Of a DNA stretch of 64,000 nt, positions 22,974 to 32,152 are shown piece by piece. The stretch's first letter is position 1. Each line of letters starts with the position of its first letter. The translations under genes were made by a program, and so were the position numbers. The DNA comes from SFLA01 sp045595785 (GTDB lineage: Bacteria > Bacillota > Clostridia > Oscillospirales > CAG-382): contig JAZOBE010000015.1 in NCBI GenBank assembly GCA_045595785.1, positions 1-64,000 of the forward strand, in the 5' to 3' direction. The notes beneath the pieces were generated by a model. It searched no databases. It was not told the origin of the DNA and saw only the letters and a program-made list of their open reading frames with translations.

Positions 22974-25448
22974 TTATTCTCCCTTTGCTTCAAACCAATT
23001 TTTGCCTATATGGGCGTCAACAGACATGGGTACTGCCAGATTGCAGGCGCTTTCCATACAGGAAATCAGAATTTTCTTTGCCTTCTCCGCGTCCTTTTCT
23101 GCGGCTTCAACAATAAGCTCATCGTGTACCTGCAGAATAAGGCGTGCATCAATACCGCTGTCTTCAAGGGCTTTTTCGGTTTTAACCATTGCAATTTTAA
23201 TAATATCCGCCGCCGTGCCCTGAATAGGTGTGTTCATCGCCACACGTTCTCCAAAGGCGCGCACGGTGGCTTTAGGAGATCGCAATTCGGGTACGTATCT
23301 TCTTCTGCCGAACAGAGTGGTAACGTAACCCGTGTCCTTTGCCTGCTCCTTGCAATTATCAAGATATTCCTTTATCTTTGGATATCTTGCAAAATAGGTC
23401 TTGATATATTCATCCGCTTCCTTGCGGGTAACACCGATATCGTCAGCCAGAGAAAATGCAGAAATACCGTAAACTATTCCGAAGTTTACCGCTTTTGCGT
23501 GCTTTCTCATTGCGGGAGTAACGATATTCACGGGTATTCCGAACACCTCGGATGCGGTCAGCGTATGGATATCCTCGCCGGAGACAAAGGCTTGTATCAG
23601 CTTCTCGTCGCCGGATACTGCAGCAAGGACACGAAGCTCTATCTGTGAATAATCGGCATCAACCAACACCTTTCCTTCAGGTGCGGTAAAGAATCTGCGC
23701 ATCTCTCTGCCAAGCTCTGTGCGAACGGGAATGTTTTGTAAATTGGGCTCAACGGAAGAAAGTCTGCCCGTCTGGGTAAGGGTCTGCCTGAAGGTCGTGT
23801 GAATTCGTCCGTCTGCAGGATTAATTACAGACAGCATACCGTCCGTGTAGGTTCCTTTAAGCTTTGCAAGAGTACGGTAATGAAGCACGTAATCCACTAT
23901 CTCGTGGCGGTCTTTTAGCTTTTCCAGCACCTCTGCGTCGGTAGAATATCCGTTTTTGTTTTTCTTGTTTTTGGGTGCGGGAAGACCCAATACCTCAAAC
24001 AGAATGTGTCCAAGCTGTTTGGGAGAATTGATGTTAAATTCCTCACCTGCACAGAAATATATGGAGTTTTCAAGCTCACTTATATTCTGCGCCAGAAATT
24101 CGCCAAACTGTTTTATACCATCCTCATCAACGCAAAAGCCCCGTTTTTCCATGTTGTATAAAACCTTTGCGAGAGGAAACTCGGTCTCCTTGTAAAGAGG
24201 TATCTGATCCTGCTCTTCCAAAACAGAATATACTTTTTCTTTTAACCGAGGCAGGCATGCAAGGGGATCGGGCACAGTGTCTGCACCCAGATATGCCGTT
24301 GCGGCCTTTGCCACTGTCATACCGCTGTCTGCAGGGGAGGCGGTATAGCACATCAGCGAAATATCATCTGCAAAATCTGTGTAGTCAACGCCAAGCCCGT
24401 CCAGCAGGTGCATAGTGTCCTTTACAGACCAAGCAGAAACGTTTTTAAGCTTTTTAATATCCTTGGGGTCGAGAATAATATAATTCTCTCCGTCAGTAGC
24501 ATAAAGGCTTTCGCCGCGTACTTCAACGTATACGCGTTCATTCAAGTCTTCAGCCTTTCCCTCCGCGAATACCGCTTTAGGCAGGTCCTGCCCTTTGCGG
24601 GTAAGTGACATACGTTCTATAAGCGAAGTAAACTCAAGCTCGGTAAACAGGTCAATAAGACTGTTCTCGTCCTTGCCGGAGTAAACGTAATTTTCAAGAT
24701 TTGTGTCAATAGGCGCATCAAGACGAATGGTGGCAAGAAAACGGCTTTCGTATGCACTGTCCTTGCCCTCAATAATCTTTTTGCCGGTAGAGCCGGATAT
24801 TTTATCGGTGTTTTCGTAAATACCGTCAAGGGTGCCAAACTCTTTCAGCAGCTTTACTGCGCCCTTTTCACCAATACCGGGGACGCCCTTGATATTATCC
24901 GAGCTGTCACCCATAAGCGCCTTCAGATCGATAAGCTTTTCGGGGGGAATACCGTATTTTTGGGTAACCGCGTCGGTATCCATTATCTGCGTTTCGTTGG
25001 TAGATGCAAGGTATACCACCGTTCCGTCGCCTACAAGCTGAAGACTGTCTCTGTCTCCCGTAACGATAACGCATTCAACCGCACTGTTTTTTGCTGCTTG
25101 GGAAAGTGTACCCAAAACGTCGTCTGCCTCAAAGCCTTCGCAGGTAGTTATCTTTAATCCCAGACCTGCAGCGGCACGGTATGCATAAGGCATCTGCTGT
25201 GCCAGATCGTCAGGCATACCCTTTCTGTTTGCTTTGTAGCTGTCCACCGCCTTGTGACGAAAGGTTTTTACAGGTAGATCGAAAGATATGGCGGCGTAAT
25301 CCGGTTGGACCGCCGCCATATTTTTCTCTATTATATTTATAAATCCGAGTACCGCGTTGGTGGGAATACCGCTTTTTGTGGTAAGCGGACGTATTCCGTA
25401 ATAAGCGCGGTTGAGTATGCTGTTTCCGTCAAAGACGATAAACTTCAT
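22974..25448 (-). CDS. polA: DNA polymerase I
   Basis: 824 residues. Residues 1-290 are the 5'-3' exonuclease/FEN domain (FDGNSILNRAYYGI, GFEADDVLG, TGDRDSLQLV, GVPGIGEKGA). The middle has a 3'-5' exonuclease-like domain in which the first metal-binding motif reads VYVEVRGESLY rather than D-x-E, so proofreading is probably lost, as in many Gram-positives. The polymerase domain has DADYSQIELR (motif A, D597), RKHAKAVNFGIVYG (motif B) and LQVHDELIVEA (motif C, D776). It works in Okazaki-fragment maturation and repair. It lies 30 bp after serA. Confidence 0.97.
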   Translation of the reverse strand: MKFIVFDGNSILNRAYYGIRPLTTKSGIPTNAVLGFINIIEKNMAAVQPDYAAISFDLPVKTFRHKAVDSYKANRKGMPDDLAQQMPYAYRAAAGLGLKITTCEGFEADDVLGTLSQAAKNSAVECVIVTGDRDSLQLVGDGTVVYLASTNETQIMDTDAVTQKYGIPPEKLIDLKALMGDSSDNIKGVPGIGEKGAVKLLKEFGTLDGIYENTDKISGSTGKKIIEGKDSAYESRFLATIRLDAPIDTNLENYVYSGKDENSLIDLFTELEFTSLIERMSLTRKGQDLPKAVFAEGKAEDLNERVYVEVRGESLYATDGENYIILDPKDIKKLKNVSAWSVKDTMHLLDGLGVDYTDFADDISLMCYTASPADSGMTVAKAATAYLGADTVPDPLACLPRLKEKVYSVLEEQDQIPLYKETEFPLAKVLYNMEKRGFCVDEDGIKQFGEFLAQNISELENSIYFCAGEEFNINSPKQLGHILFEVLGLPAPKNKKNKNGYSTDAEVLEKLKDRHEIVDYVLHYRTLAKLKGTYTDGMLSVINPADGRIHTTFRQTLTQTGRLSSVEPNLQNIPVRTELGREMRRFFTAPEGKVLVDADYSQIELRVLAAVSGDEKLIQAFVSGEDIHTLTASEVFGIPVNIVTPAMRKHAKAVNFGIVYGISAFSLADDIGVTRKEADEYIKTYFARYPKIKEYLDNCKEQAKDTGYVTTLFGRRRYVPELRSPKATVRAFGERVAMNTPIQGTAADIIKIAMVKTEKALEDSGIDARLILQVHDELIVEAAEKDAEKAKKILISCMESACNLAVPMSVDAHIGKNWFEAKGE

Positions 25449-25478
25449 ATTATCATTTAACCCCTTATTATATTTTGT

Positions 25479-26630
25479 TTAGAGAAGTATTACCTTGCGG
25501 ATACCTGCAATTGCAGATATCTTTTCGCATATAGATTCATCAACGTCGTCGTCAGTCTCAAACATAGCAACACCGTTTGCGCCCTTGGAGGAGGACATCA
25601 TATGCTCGATGTTGATATGAACTGCAGAGAATACAGAAGATGCCTGTGCGATCATGTTGGGGATATTTTCGTGAAGAACGACTATTCTGTGCTTTGCGCC
25701 TCTAGGCATAGAAATAGCAGGATAGTTAACGCTGTTCTTGATATTACCGTTAAGCAGGTAATCAACAAGCTGGTTTGCCGCCATAACAGCGCAGTTCTCC
25801 TCACTCTCGGGAGTGGATGCACCCAGATGGGGGATACAGATAACGTTTTCCTTGCCGATAAGCTTTTCATCGGGGAAATCGGTAACGTAGCAGGATACCT
25901 TGCCGCTTTCAATAGCCGCAAGAATATCATCGGTAACAACAATATCGCCTCTGGAAAGGTTGATAATACGCACGCCATCCTTCATTTTGGATATAGCTTC
26001 TGCGTTAATCATACCCTTTGTGTCCTTAACGGAGGGAACGTGTACGGTAATATAATCACACTGGGGATAAAGCTCATCGTAATTTTCAGCCTTCTTTACC
26101 TTGCGGGAAAGAGACCAAGCCGCAGAAACCGTCATAAACGGGTCACAGCCCACAACCTTCATACCCAGAGACTCTGCTGCGTTTGCAACGGGTCCTCCGA
26201 TGGCGCCAAGACCGATAACACCGAGAGTCTTGCCCATAATTTCAGGGCCGGTAAAGGCAGACTTGCCCTTCTCAACCTGCTTAGGCACGTCATCACCGGT
26301 AAGAGTGGATGCCCACTTGATACCGTCGGTAATCTTTCTGGAGGACAGAAGCAAGGCGGTAATAGCCAATTCCTTAACGCCGTTTGCGTTTGCACCGGGG
26401 GTGTTGAATACAACGATACCCTGCTCAGCACAACGGTCAAGAGGAATGTTGTTTACGCCTGCGCCTGCGCGTGCGATAGCCTTAAGGCTTGCGGGAAACT
26501 CCGCTTCCAGAAGGGATGCGCTGCGGACCATATATGCGTCGGGATTCTGGACATCCTCGCCGTAAGCAAATCTGTCGTCAAATACGTTAAGACCTGCTTT
26601 GTCAATTTTATTTATAAGCTTAATATTCAT
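25479..26630 (-). CDS. serA: D-3-phosphoglycerate dehydrogenase
   Basis: 383 residues. A D-isomer-specific 2-hydroxyacid dehydrogenase: RAGAGVNNIPLDRC, GANANGVKELAITALL, NAD-binding GVIGLGAIGGPVANAAESLG and active-site His in CIPHLGASTPESEENC. A short ACT domain follows (residues about 318-383). It oxidises 3-phosphoglycerate in the first step of serine synthesis; the ACT domain probably senses serine. Its ATG overlaps the serC stop by 4 bp, so the two pathway enzymes are translationally coupled. A serB phosphatase is not present here. Confidence 0.95.
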   Translation of the reverse strand: MNIKLINKIDKAGLNVFDDRFAYGEDVQNPDAYMVRSASLLEAEFPASLKAIARAGAGVNNIPLDRCAEQGIVVFNTPGANANGVKELAITALLLSSRKITDGIKWASTLTGDDVPKQVEKGKSAFTGPEIMGKTLGVIGLGAIGGPVANAAESLGMKVVGCDPFMTVSAAWSLSRKVKKAENYDELYPQCDYITVHVPSVKDTKGMINAEAISKMKDGVRIINLSRGDIVVTDDILAAIESGKVSCYVTDFPDEKLIGKENVICIPHLGASTPESEENCAVMAANQLVDYLLNGNIKNSVNYPAISMPRGAKHRIVVLHENIPNMIAQASSVFSAVHINIEHMMSSSKGANGVAMFETDDDVDESICEKISAIAGIRKVILL

Positions 26631-27703
26631 TTTTTGCTCCTCTCGAATTCCGCCATAAACTCGGTAAGTGCTTTTACACCTTCTGCAGGCATTGCGTTGT
26701 AGATGGATGCACGCATACCGCCAACGGAACGGTGACCCTTAAGATTTTCAAATCCCGCTTTCTTTGCGGCGGAAACGAACTCCTTGTCCAGCTCTGCATC
26801 GCCGGTAACAAAGCAAGCGTTCATAATAGAACGGAATTCAACGTCTGCGGTTGCCTTGAACATTTCGGAAGAATCAAGATAATCGTACAGAACCTTTGCC
26901 TTTGCAAGGTTGCGTCTTTCAATTTCTTTAAGTCCGCCCATATCAAGCAGCCACTTAAATACCAGACCTGCAACGTAAATGGAATAGCAGGGAGGTGTGT
27001 TATACATAGAATCGTTGTCTGCCTGAATCTTGTAATCCAGCATAACGGGCGTGCCTTCACGTGCATTACCTATAAGGTCGTCTCTTACTATAACAACGGT
27101 AAGACCGGAGGGACCCATATTCTTTTGCGCACCTGCATAAAGCAGACCGAACTTGCTTACGTCGATAGGACGGGAAAGTATGCAGGAGGATACGTCCGCA
27201 ACCAGAGGGATATCACCGGTTTCGGGAATATAGTTGTAGGTAGTACCGTAAATAGTATTGTTCATACAGATATGAACGTAGTCAGCATCGGGAGAGAATT
27301 TATCCACATAAGGAACGTATGCGAAATTTCTGTCCTTGGAGGAAGCGATAACGTTTACCTCACCGTATTTTGCGGCTTCGTCTGCCGCCTTTTTGGAAAA
27401 CTGACCGGATACGATATAATCAGCCTTCTTGTTCTTGTTCATAAGATTAAGAGGCACTGCGGAAAACTGTGTGGTAGCACCGCCCTGCAGGAACAGAACG
27501 CGGTAATTATCGGGGATTTCCATAAGTTTGCGGAGATCTGCCTCCGCGGTTTTAATTATATTATCGTAAACCGGTGAGCGGTGACTCATCTCCATTACAG
27601 AACACCCGCTGCCCTCGTAATCCAGCATCTGGCTTGCGGCTTTTTCAAGTACTTCCACGGGAAGCATGGAAGGTCCTGCGGAGAAATTATAAATTCTTTT
27701 CAT
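26627..27703 (-). CDS. serC: Phosphoserine aminotransferase
   Basis: 358 residues of the class V aminotransferase family. YNFSAGPSMLP at the N-terminus, LFLQGGATTQFSAVPLN, the PLP lysine in GAQKNMGPSGLTV and the C-terminal GHRSVGGMRASIYNA are SerC signatures. It makes phosphoserine from phosphohydroxypyruvate and glutamate. The ATG at 27703 is preceded at 10 bp by AAGGGTG; a GTG at 27715 overlaps that Shine-Dalgarno and is less likely. First gene of a five-gene unit with a near-consensus promoter. Confidence 0.95.
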   Translation of the reverse strand: MKRIYNFSAGPSMLPVEVLEKAASQMLDYEGSGCSVMEMSHRSPVYDNIIKTAEADLRKLMEIPDNYRVLFLQGGATTQFSAVPLNLMNKNKKADYIVSGQFSKKAADEAAKYGEVNVIASSKDRNFAYVPYVDKFSPDADYVHICMNNTIYGTTYNYIPETGDIPLVADVSSCILSRPIDVSKFGLLYAGAQKNMGPSGLTVVIVRDDLIGNAREGTPVMLDYKIQADNDSMYNTPPCYSIYVAGLVFKWLLDMGGLKEIERRNLAKAKVLYDYLDSSEMFKATADVEFRSIMNACFVTGDAELDKEFVSAAKKAGFENLKGHRSVGGMRASIYNAMPAEGVKALTEFMAEFERSKK

Positions 27704-27759
27704 AGCGTTTTTCACCCTTTTTCGGTTTATAATTTTTCAGTTATACTGAATAATAATTT

Positions 27760-27788
27760 ATTATATTACATTTTCATCGTTAAGTCAA
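27760..27788 (-). promoter_or_regulatory. Promoter of the serC-serA-polA-rsmI operon
   Basis: TTGACT (27783-27788), 17 bp, TATAAT (27760-27765) on the minus strand, about 55 bp before serC. No T-box or other riboswitch architecture is visible in the short leader. Confidence 0.75.
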
Positions 27789-27837
27789 GGCTTAAATATC
27801 TTTTACCTTAAAATAAATAGCATTTTGTATTCAAGCG

Positions 27838-27866
27838 TTGACATATAGGTGTATGTGTGGTACTCT
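27838..27866 (+). promoter_or_regulatory. Promoter of the 27.9-kb lipoprotein
   Basis: TTGACA (27838-27843), 17-bp spacer ending GTGTGG, then TACTCT (27861-27866). The -10 is poor but is supported by the extended TGG motif. Confidence 0.5.
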
Positions 27867-27890
27867 GTTGTTGAAAAGGAGGAAGTTTGT

Positions 27891-28583
27891 ATGAAAAAGC
27901 TTATAGTATTAATGTTATTGTTTTTACTTTGCGTTTTCACCTTTGGATGTACTCCCGATGACTCGGAAAGTAAGAGCGAAATCAGTTCCGTTGATACTGT
28001 TTCTGATACAATGGAAGATGCGGTTCATGGAGAAGCGGATTATCAAACCGTTAGTTTTTCTTCCTTTGAGGAACTGGCGCAATTTGCGGCTTTGGCAAAT
28101 ATCGAGGACGGTAATTTGTACGTTGAATTAGGAGATAAGCCTGCCCAAGTAACTAAAACAGAAGCCAAAGAGCTGATTTCCGCGTTAAATGAAATGCCTA
28201 TAGCGGTGCTTAACACCGATGAATATGAATTGGCAGTTATTTCTTGCAGAATATACCCTTCCCGCGATGACTATTCAATAGAACTTGTCTATAACGGCGT
28301 GGCAGACAGATTGAGAATAGGCACCGTAATGTTTGACGGCACTTTAACGGCAGATACAAATGTAACTGCCGTGGTGGCTGATAACCTGTATTTGGGCGAA
28401 TATTCCATGGAAATGAACACCATGGTAAAGGAAAACAATTACTGCGATATTAAGGGGAGAACAGTAATAGGCGACCATTTAGTATATGCCGCATATAAAG
28501 GCGGTACAGCTTTGCCGGAACAGATAAAACAGAGCGTAACCGTCACATCTCTCGGTGAGCTTATAAAACCGTATATTAAATAA
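27891..28583 (+). CDS. Predicted lipoprotein of unknown function
   Basis: 230 residues starting at the ATG after AAAGGAGG. The signal peptide MKKLIVLMLLFLLCVFTFGC ends in a lipobox (FTFGC), so Cys20 would be lipidated and the mature protein anchored outside the membrane. An acidic Ser-rich linker (DDSESKSEISS) precedes a soluble domain of about 180 residues with no family I recognise. It is a single-gene unit with its own promoter and a bidirectional terminator shared with the convergent esterase gene. Confidence 0.82.
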   Translation: MKKLIVLMLLFLLCVFTFGCTPDDSESKSEISSVDTVSDTMEDAVHGEADYQTVSFSSFEELAQFAALANIEDGNLYVELGDKPAQVTKTEAKELISALNEMPIAVLNTDEYELAVISCRIYPSRDDYSIELVYNGVADRLRIGTVMFDGTLTADTNVTAVVADNLYLGEYSMEMNTMVKENNYCDIKGRTVIGDHLVYAAYKGGTALPEQIKQSVTVTSLGELIKPYIK

Positions 28584-28601
28584 TCATTCCCAATAAAAAT
28601 C

Positions 28602-28632
28602 AGAGGCAAGGAAATTCTCCTTGCCTCTTTTT
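28602..28632. terminator. Bidirectional terminator between convergent genes
   Basis: Stem AGAGGCAAGGA/TCCTTGCCTCT (28602-28612 with 28618-28628), followed by TTTTT on the plus strand and by ATTTTTATT on the minus strand. Confidence 0.88.
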
Positions 28633-28655
28633 GTGTATTCTTTGCGGGGGTGTTT

Positions 28656-29663
28656 TTATTTTTCCCATATTTTAAGTGATTTTATCTTGGAAACCACTGT
28701 GTCTGCCAGCTTGTCGTTTATCTTCATGCCGGGGTGACCCGCAGCCGCGTAATCCTTTTTGGGATTAGCAACGGAAATGGGTATAAAGTGGAGTTTTTCG
28801 TCGTTTTCGCCCATACGCTTGAACAGCTTTTTAAGCAGTCCCATATAGGGATCTCCCATAAGACCGTAGCACCATATAATATGGGCGTGGGTGTATTTGG
28901 AGCGAATATCGTTAATGAGTGCTGTTGCACCTTCTTCAAACTCTTCTGCGCTCACACCGCCCCAACCGTCGTTGGTGCCGCCGTTTATAAGAACTACCTG
29001 AGGAGTCCACTTGGTGTGATCCCAAACCTCACCGTTACGGGAGGTCATATTAAACATCTGGTCAAAGGTAAGGTCAAGGTTACCTTCACAGTTGCGCACG
29101 ATTCCCTTGCCGGAAGCGCACTGGCTGTGTAGGTCTGCCCCCAGACTTTCAGCAACGAGGAATGCCCACGCTGCGGTAGAATCTTCATCACAGGTGCGGA
29201 ACACAGTAGTGTCCTGATCACCGCGGACACCGTAACCGCAGGTAATGGAATCGCCCAGAACCTCTATACGGCGCACACTTTCAAGCGGAGGGGGAAGTAT
29301 TTCGCCGTAAAGCTCAATACCCTTAACGTAAAGCTTTTCTGCGCCCTCGGTTATACGGAGTACGCGAACAACGTGCTCATCGTTTTTGAGGTCATCGATA
29401 ATAACGTGCTCTTTTCCGTCACTTACACAGTATCTTGCGGTAGTTCCGCTCCAACCGAAAACCTTTTTCTCTCTGTCAACGTCAACTCTTATGTATGCGG
29501 GCTGGTCTGCCTTGTATTCATCAAAAACAAGGTGGAAGCCGGTTCCCTTAAACTTAAAGGAAAAACCGCTGTTGGACCAATCCAGAAGCAGTGCATCTGC
29601 AGAAAGAATGTGTCTGCCGTGGTAAAGGAAATTATCGCGCTCGGTAAGATAAACTGTTTTCAT
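28656..29663 (-). CDS. SGNH hydrolase, carbohydrate esterase family 2-like
   Basis: 335 residues. An N-terminal jelly-roll-like beta domain (about 1-125) precedes an SGNH/GDSL esterase domain: block I VLGDSITCGYG (catalytic Ser), block III NGGTNDG, and a C-terminal AAGHPG carrying the catalytic His. This two-domain order is that of CE2 acetyl-xylan esterases, which deacetylate plant polysaccharides or oligosaccharides. There is no signal peptide, so it would act in the cytoplasm on imported acetylated sugars. It lies 23 bp after the P-type ATPase gene and may be transcribed with it. Confidence 0.85.
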   Translation of the reverse strand: MKTVYLTERDNFLYHGRHILSADALLLDWSNSGFSFKFKGTGFHLVFDEYKADQPAYIRVDVDREKKVFGWSGTTARYCVSDGKEHVIIDDLKNDEHVVRVLRITEGAEKLYVKGIELYGEILPPPLESVRRIEVLGDSITCGYGVRGDQDTTVFRTCDEDSTAAWAFLVAESLGADLHSQCASGKGIVRNCEGNLDLTFDQMFNMTSRNGEVWDHTKWTPQVVLINGGTNDGWGGVSAEEFEEGATALINDIRSKYTHAHIIWCYGLMGDPYMGLLKKLFKRMGENDEKLHFIPISVANPKKDYAAAGHPGMKINDKLADTVVSKIKSLKIWEK

Positions 29664-29686
29664 TTTTCATACTTCCCTTATGTTTT

Positions 29687-32152
29687 TTATTTTTTTCGTT
29701 TTATTATTTTAACTGTTTCACATACGGGTATAGGCGCAAAGGACAGAAGTGCAACGGTTATCCATTGCCGCAGGTTCAGAGGTACTGCACCGAACAGTGA
29801 CATGGCAGGCGGAAACACCATTATGGCGGCTTGCAGACCCATACAAAGCAATACGCTTAAAACAAGAGCGGTATTTGCAGGAATCTTTGCCAAAAAGAAT
29901 GGTTTTTCCGTGCGCATATTAAAGGCGTGGAAAAGCTGTGAAAAGGATAACACACCAAAGCACATTGTGCTTGCAACGGCATCGTTACCGCTTTTGAGTC
30001 CCAAAAGATATGCACACAGCGACATACAGCCGATAAGTATTCCCTCTGCAAATATTTTTGTTCCCAATCCCTCCGCAAAAAGGCTCTTGTTTTTAGGAGC
30101 AGGCTTTCTGTCCATCACGCTGTCATGGGTCTTTTCCATACCCAGCGATACCGCAGGCAAGGAATCTGTAACCAAATTCACCCACAAAAGCTGTATTGCC
30201 GACAAGGGAGAGGGCAAAGACATAAGTATGGCGGCAAGAACAGTAAGTATCTCACCTATATTGCAGGACAGCAAAAACCGCACCGCCCTGCGGATATTGT
30301 CGTAAATACCGCGCCCGTATCGTACTGCTTCTATAATAGTCGAAAAATTGTCATCTGTCAAGATGATATCTGCGGCTTCTTTGGCAACGTCGGTGCCGTT
30401 AATTCCCATAGCGCATCCGATATCCGCTTTTTTAAGGGCAGGTGCATCGTTAACACCGTCTCCCGTCATAGCAACAACTTGGTTTCCGTAACGGTATGCT
30501 TCAACTATCCGTACCTTGAATTCCGGTGTCGTCCGCGCGAAGACCGAGCATCCCTTTACCGCTTTTGCCAGGGTAGGGGTATCCATATTTTCAATTTCGC
30601 TTTGAGTAAGCACCTTGTCGCCTTCACGGAGAATACCGATATTCCGCGCTACCGCTGCCGCAGTATCCGCGTGGTCTCCCGTTATCATTACCGGCTTAAT
30701 TCCGGCTTTTCTGCACAGACGCACCGCTTCCTTTACTTCAGGTCTGGGCGGGTCTTCGATACCGCATATTCCGCAGGGAATAAATACACATTTTTCTATA
30801 TCGGCAGGAGCTTTTTCCGTGTGACAGTACCCAAAAGCTATGACCCTTTTTCCTGAAGCCGCGCATTGCCTTGCCTTTGAATACAATTCACCGTCCTGCT
30901 TTAATATCTTTTCGGGCGCTCCCTTTTTCACCGCAATATATCCGCTTTTCCCTTTATGGAGGGTTATCATATACTTTTTGTCCGAATCAAAGGGAATTTC
31001 CTTTATTCGGGAATATTGAATAACGTCCGGCTTTTCCTTCTCCGCCCACGAGAAAATTGCCGTTTCGGTAGGGGAATCGCAGTTGTTACAGAGCATAGCG
31101 CAAAGAAGCGACATGCTTTTATCACCGTAAAAATCGGTGACCGTCATTTTATTTCGTGTAAGCGTTCCCGTTTTATCCGAGCATATTACCGCCGCCGTGC
31201 CCAAGGTCTCCACCGCAGGCAGCTTTTTTACAACCGCCTTTTTCTCTGCCATGGTTTTAACACCTATGGAAAGAATTATAGTCACTATGGCAGGCAGTCC
31301 CTCGGGTATCGCCGCCACCGCCAATGATACCGACGTTAAGAACATCTCGCCCATATCCATTCTCCGTATAAGCGATATCACGAATATAATTCCGCATATC
31401 AAAAGTGCGATATTCCCAAGAGTTCCTCCGGTTTTTGCAAGACGTACCTGAAGAGGAGTTTTTTCGTTTTTGTTTTTGTCCAGCAGCCCTGCAATATGTC
31501 CCATATAGCTGTCCATTCCCGTGGCGGTAACAACAGCCTTTCCGCTTCCTCCGCATATTACCGTGCCTGCCCGAACGATATTACTGCTTTCTCCTTTTGT
31601 GTTGGGGTACGGCGTTTTTTCCACGGGTACGCTTTCTCCCGTAAGGGCTGATTCATCTGCGGTAAGTGATACCGCTTCAAACAAATAACCGTCAGCACCC
31701 ACCAAAAAACCCTTTTTCAGTATAAGTATATCACCCTTGACCAGTTCTTCGGTGGGTATTTCCTTTTGCTTTCCGTCCCTCAGTACCGTGGCGTGGGGAG
31801 CGGACATTTTTTTAAGTGCATTGATAGCCTTTTCCGCCTTATTCTCCTGAATAACGCCTATAATACTGTTAAGCACCACTATTGCAAGTATAATAATGGT
31901 GTCAACAGCACTTTCTCCGCCAATTACGGAGGTAACAAAGCTTACCGCCGCCGCAAGAAGTAAAATAATCGTCATTCTGTCGCATATCGACAAAAAGAAT
32001 TTCTTTATAAAAGTGTCCTTTTTCTTGCTTTCCAGCGTGTTTTTGCCGTCTTTTTTTAGCCTTTCCTCTGCTTGTGCCTGAGAAAGCCCTTGCTTTAAGG
32101 ATGTGTCAAACGCAGTCTGTACCTGCGCCTTGGTCATTTCGTATACGTTCAA
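29687..32152 (-). CDS. Cation-transporting P-type ATPase (Ca2+-ATPase type, P2)
   Basis: 821 residues. The N-terminal cation-ATPase domain (GLSQAQAEERLKKDGKNTLES) is followed by M1-M2, an actuator domain with SLTADESALTGES, and M4 with VAAIPEGLPAIV, whose Glu is a Ca ligand in SERCA-type pumps. The phosphorylation site is CSDKTGTLT (D326), the hinge MTGDGVNDAPALKKADIG, and about six C-terminal helices with NLVTDSLPA in M6. It probably exports Ca2+ using ATP. The start is a TTG at 32152, nine bases after AAAGGA, overlapping the symporter stop by 4 bp. Confidence 0.93.
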   Translation of the reverse strand: MNVYEMTKAQVQTAFDTSLKQGLSQAQAEERLKKDGKNTLESKKKDTFIKKFFLSICDRMTIILLLAAAVSFVTSVIGGESAVDTIIILAIVVLNSIIGVIQENKAEKAINALKKMSAPHATVLRDGKQKEIPTEELVKGDILILKKGFLVGADGYLFEAVSLTADESALTGESVPVEKTPYPNTKGESSNIVRAGTVICGGSGKAVVTATGMDSYMGHIAGLLDKNKNEKTPLQVRLAKTGGTLGNIALLICGIIFVISLIRRMDMGEMFLTSVSLAVAAIPEGLPAIVTIILSIGVKTMAEKKAVVKKLPAVETLGTAAVICSDKTGTLTRNKMTVTDFYGDKSMSLLCAMLCNNCDSPTETAIFSWAEKEKPDVIQYSRIKEIPFDSDKKYMITLHKGKSGYIAVKKGAPEKILKQDGELYSKARQCAASGKRVIAFGYCHTEKAPADIEKCVFIPCGICGIEDPPRPEVKEAVRLCRKAGIKPVMITGDHADTAAAVARNIGILREGDKVLTQSEIENMDTPTLAKAVKGCSVFARTTPEFKVRIVEAYRYGNQVVAMTGDGVNDAPALKKADIGCAMGINGTDVAKEAADIILTDDNFSTIIEAVRYGRGIYDNIRRAVRFLLSCNIGEILTVLAAILMSLPSPLSAIQLLWVNLVTDSLPAVSLGMEKTHDSVMDRKPAPKNKSLFAEGLGTKIFAEGILIGCMSLCAYLLGLKSGNDAVASTMCFGVLSFSQLFHAFNMRTEKPFFLAKIPANTALVLSVLLCMGLQAAIMVFPPAMSLFGAVPLNLRQWITVALLSFAPIPVCETVKIIKRKK

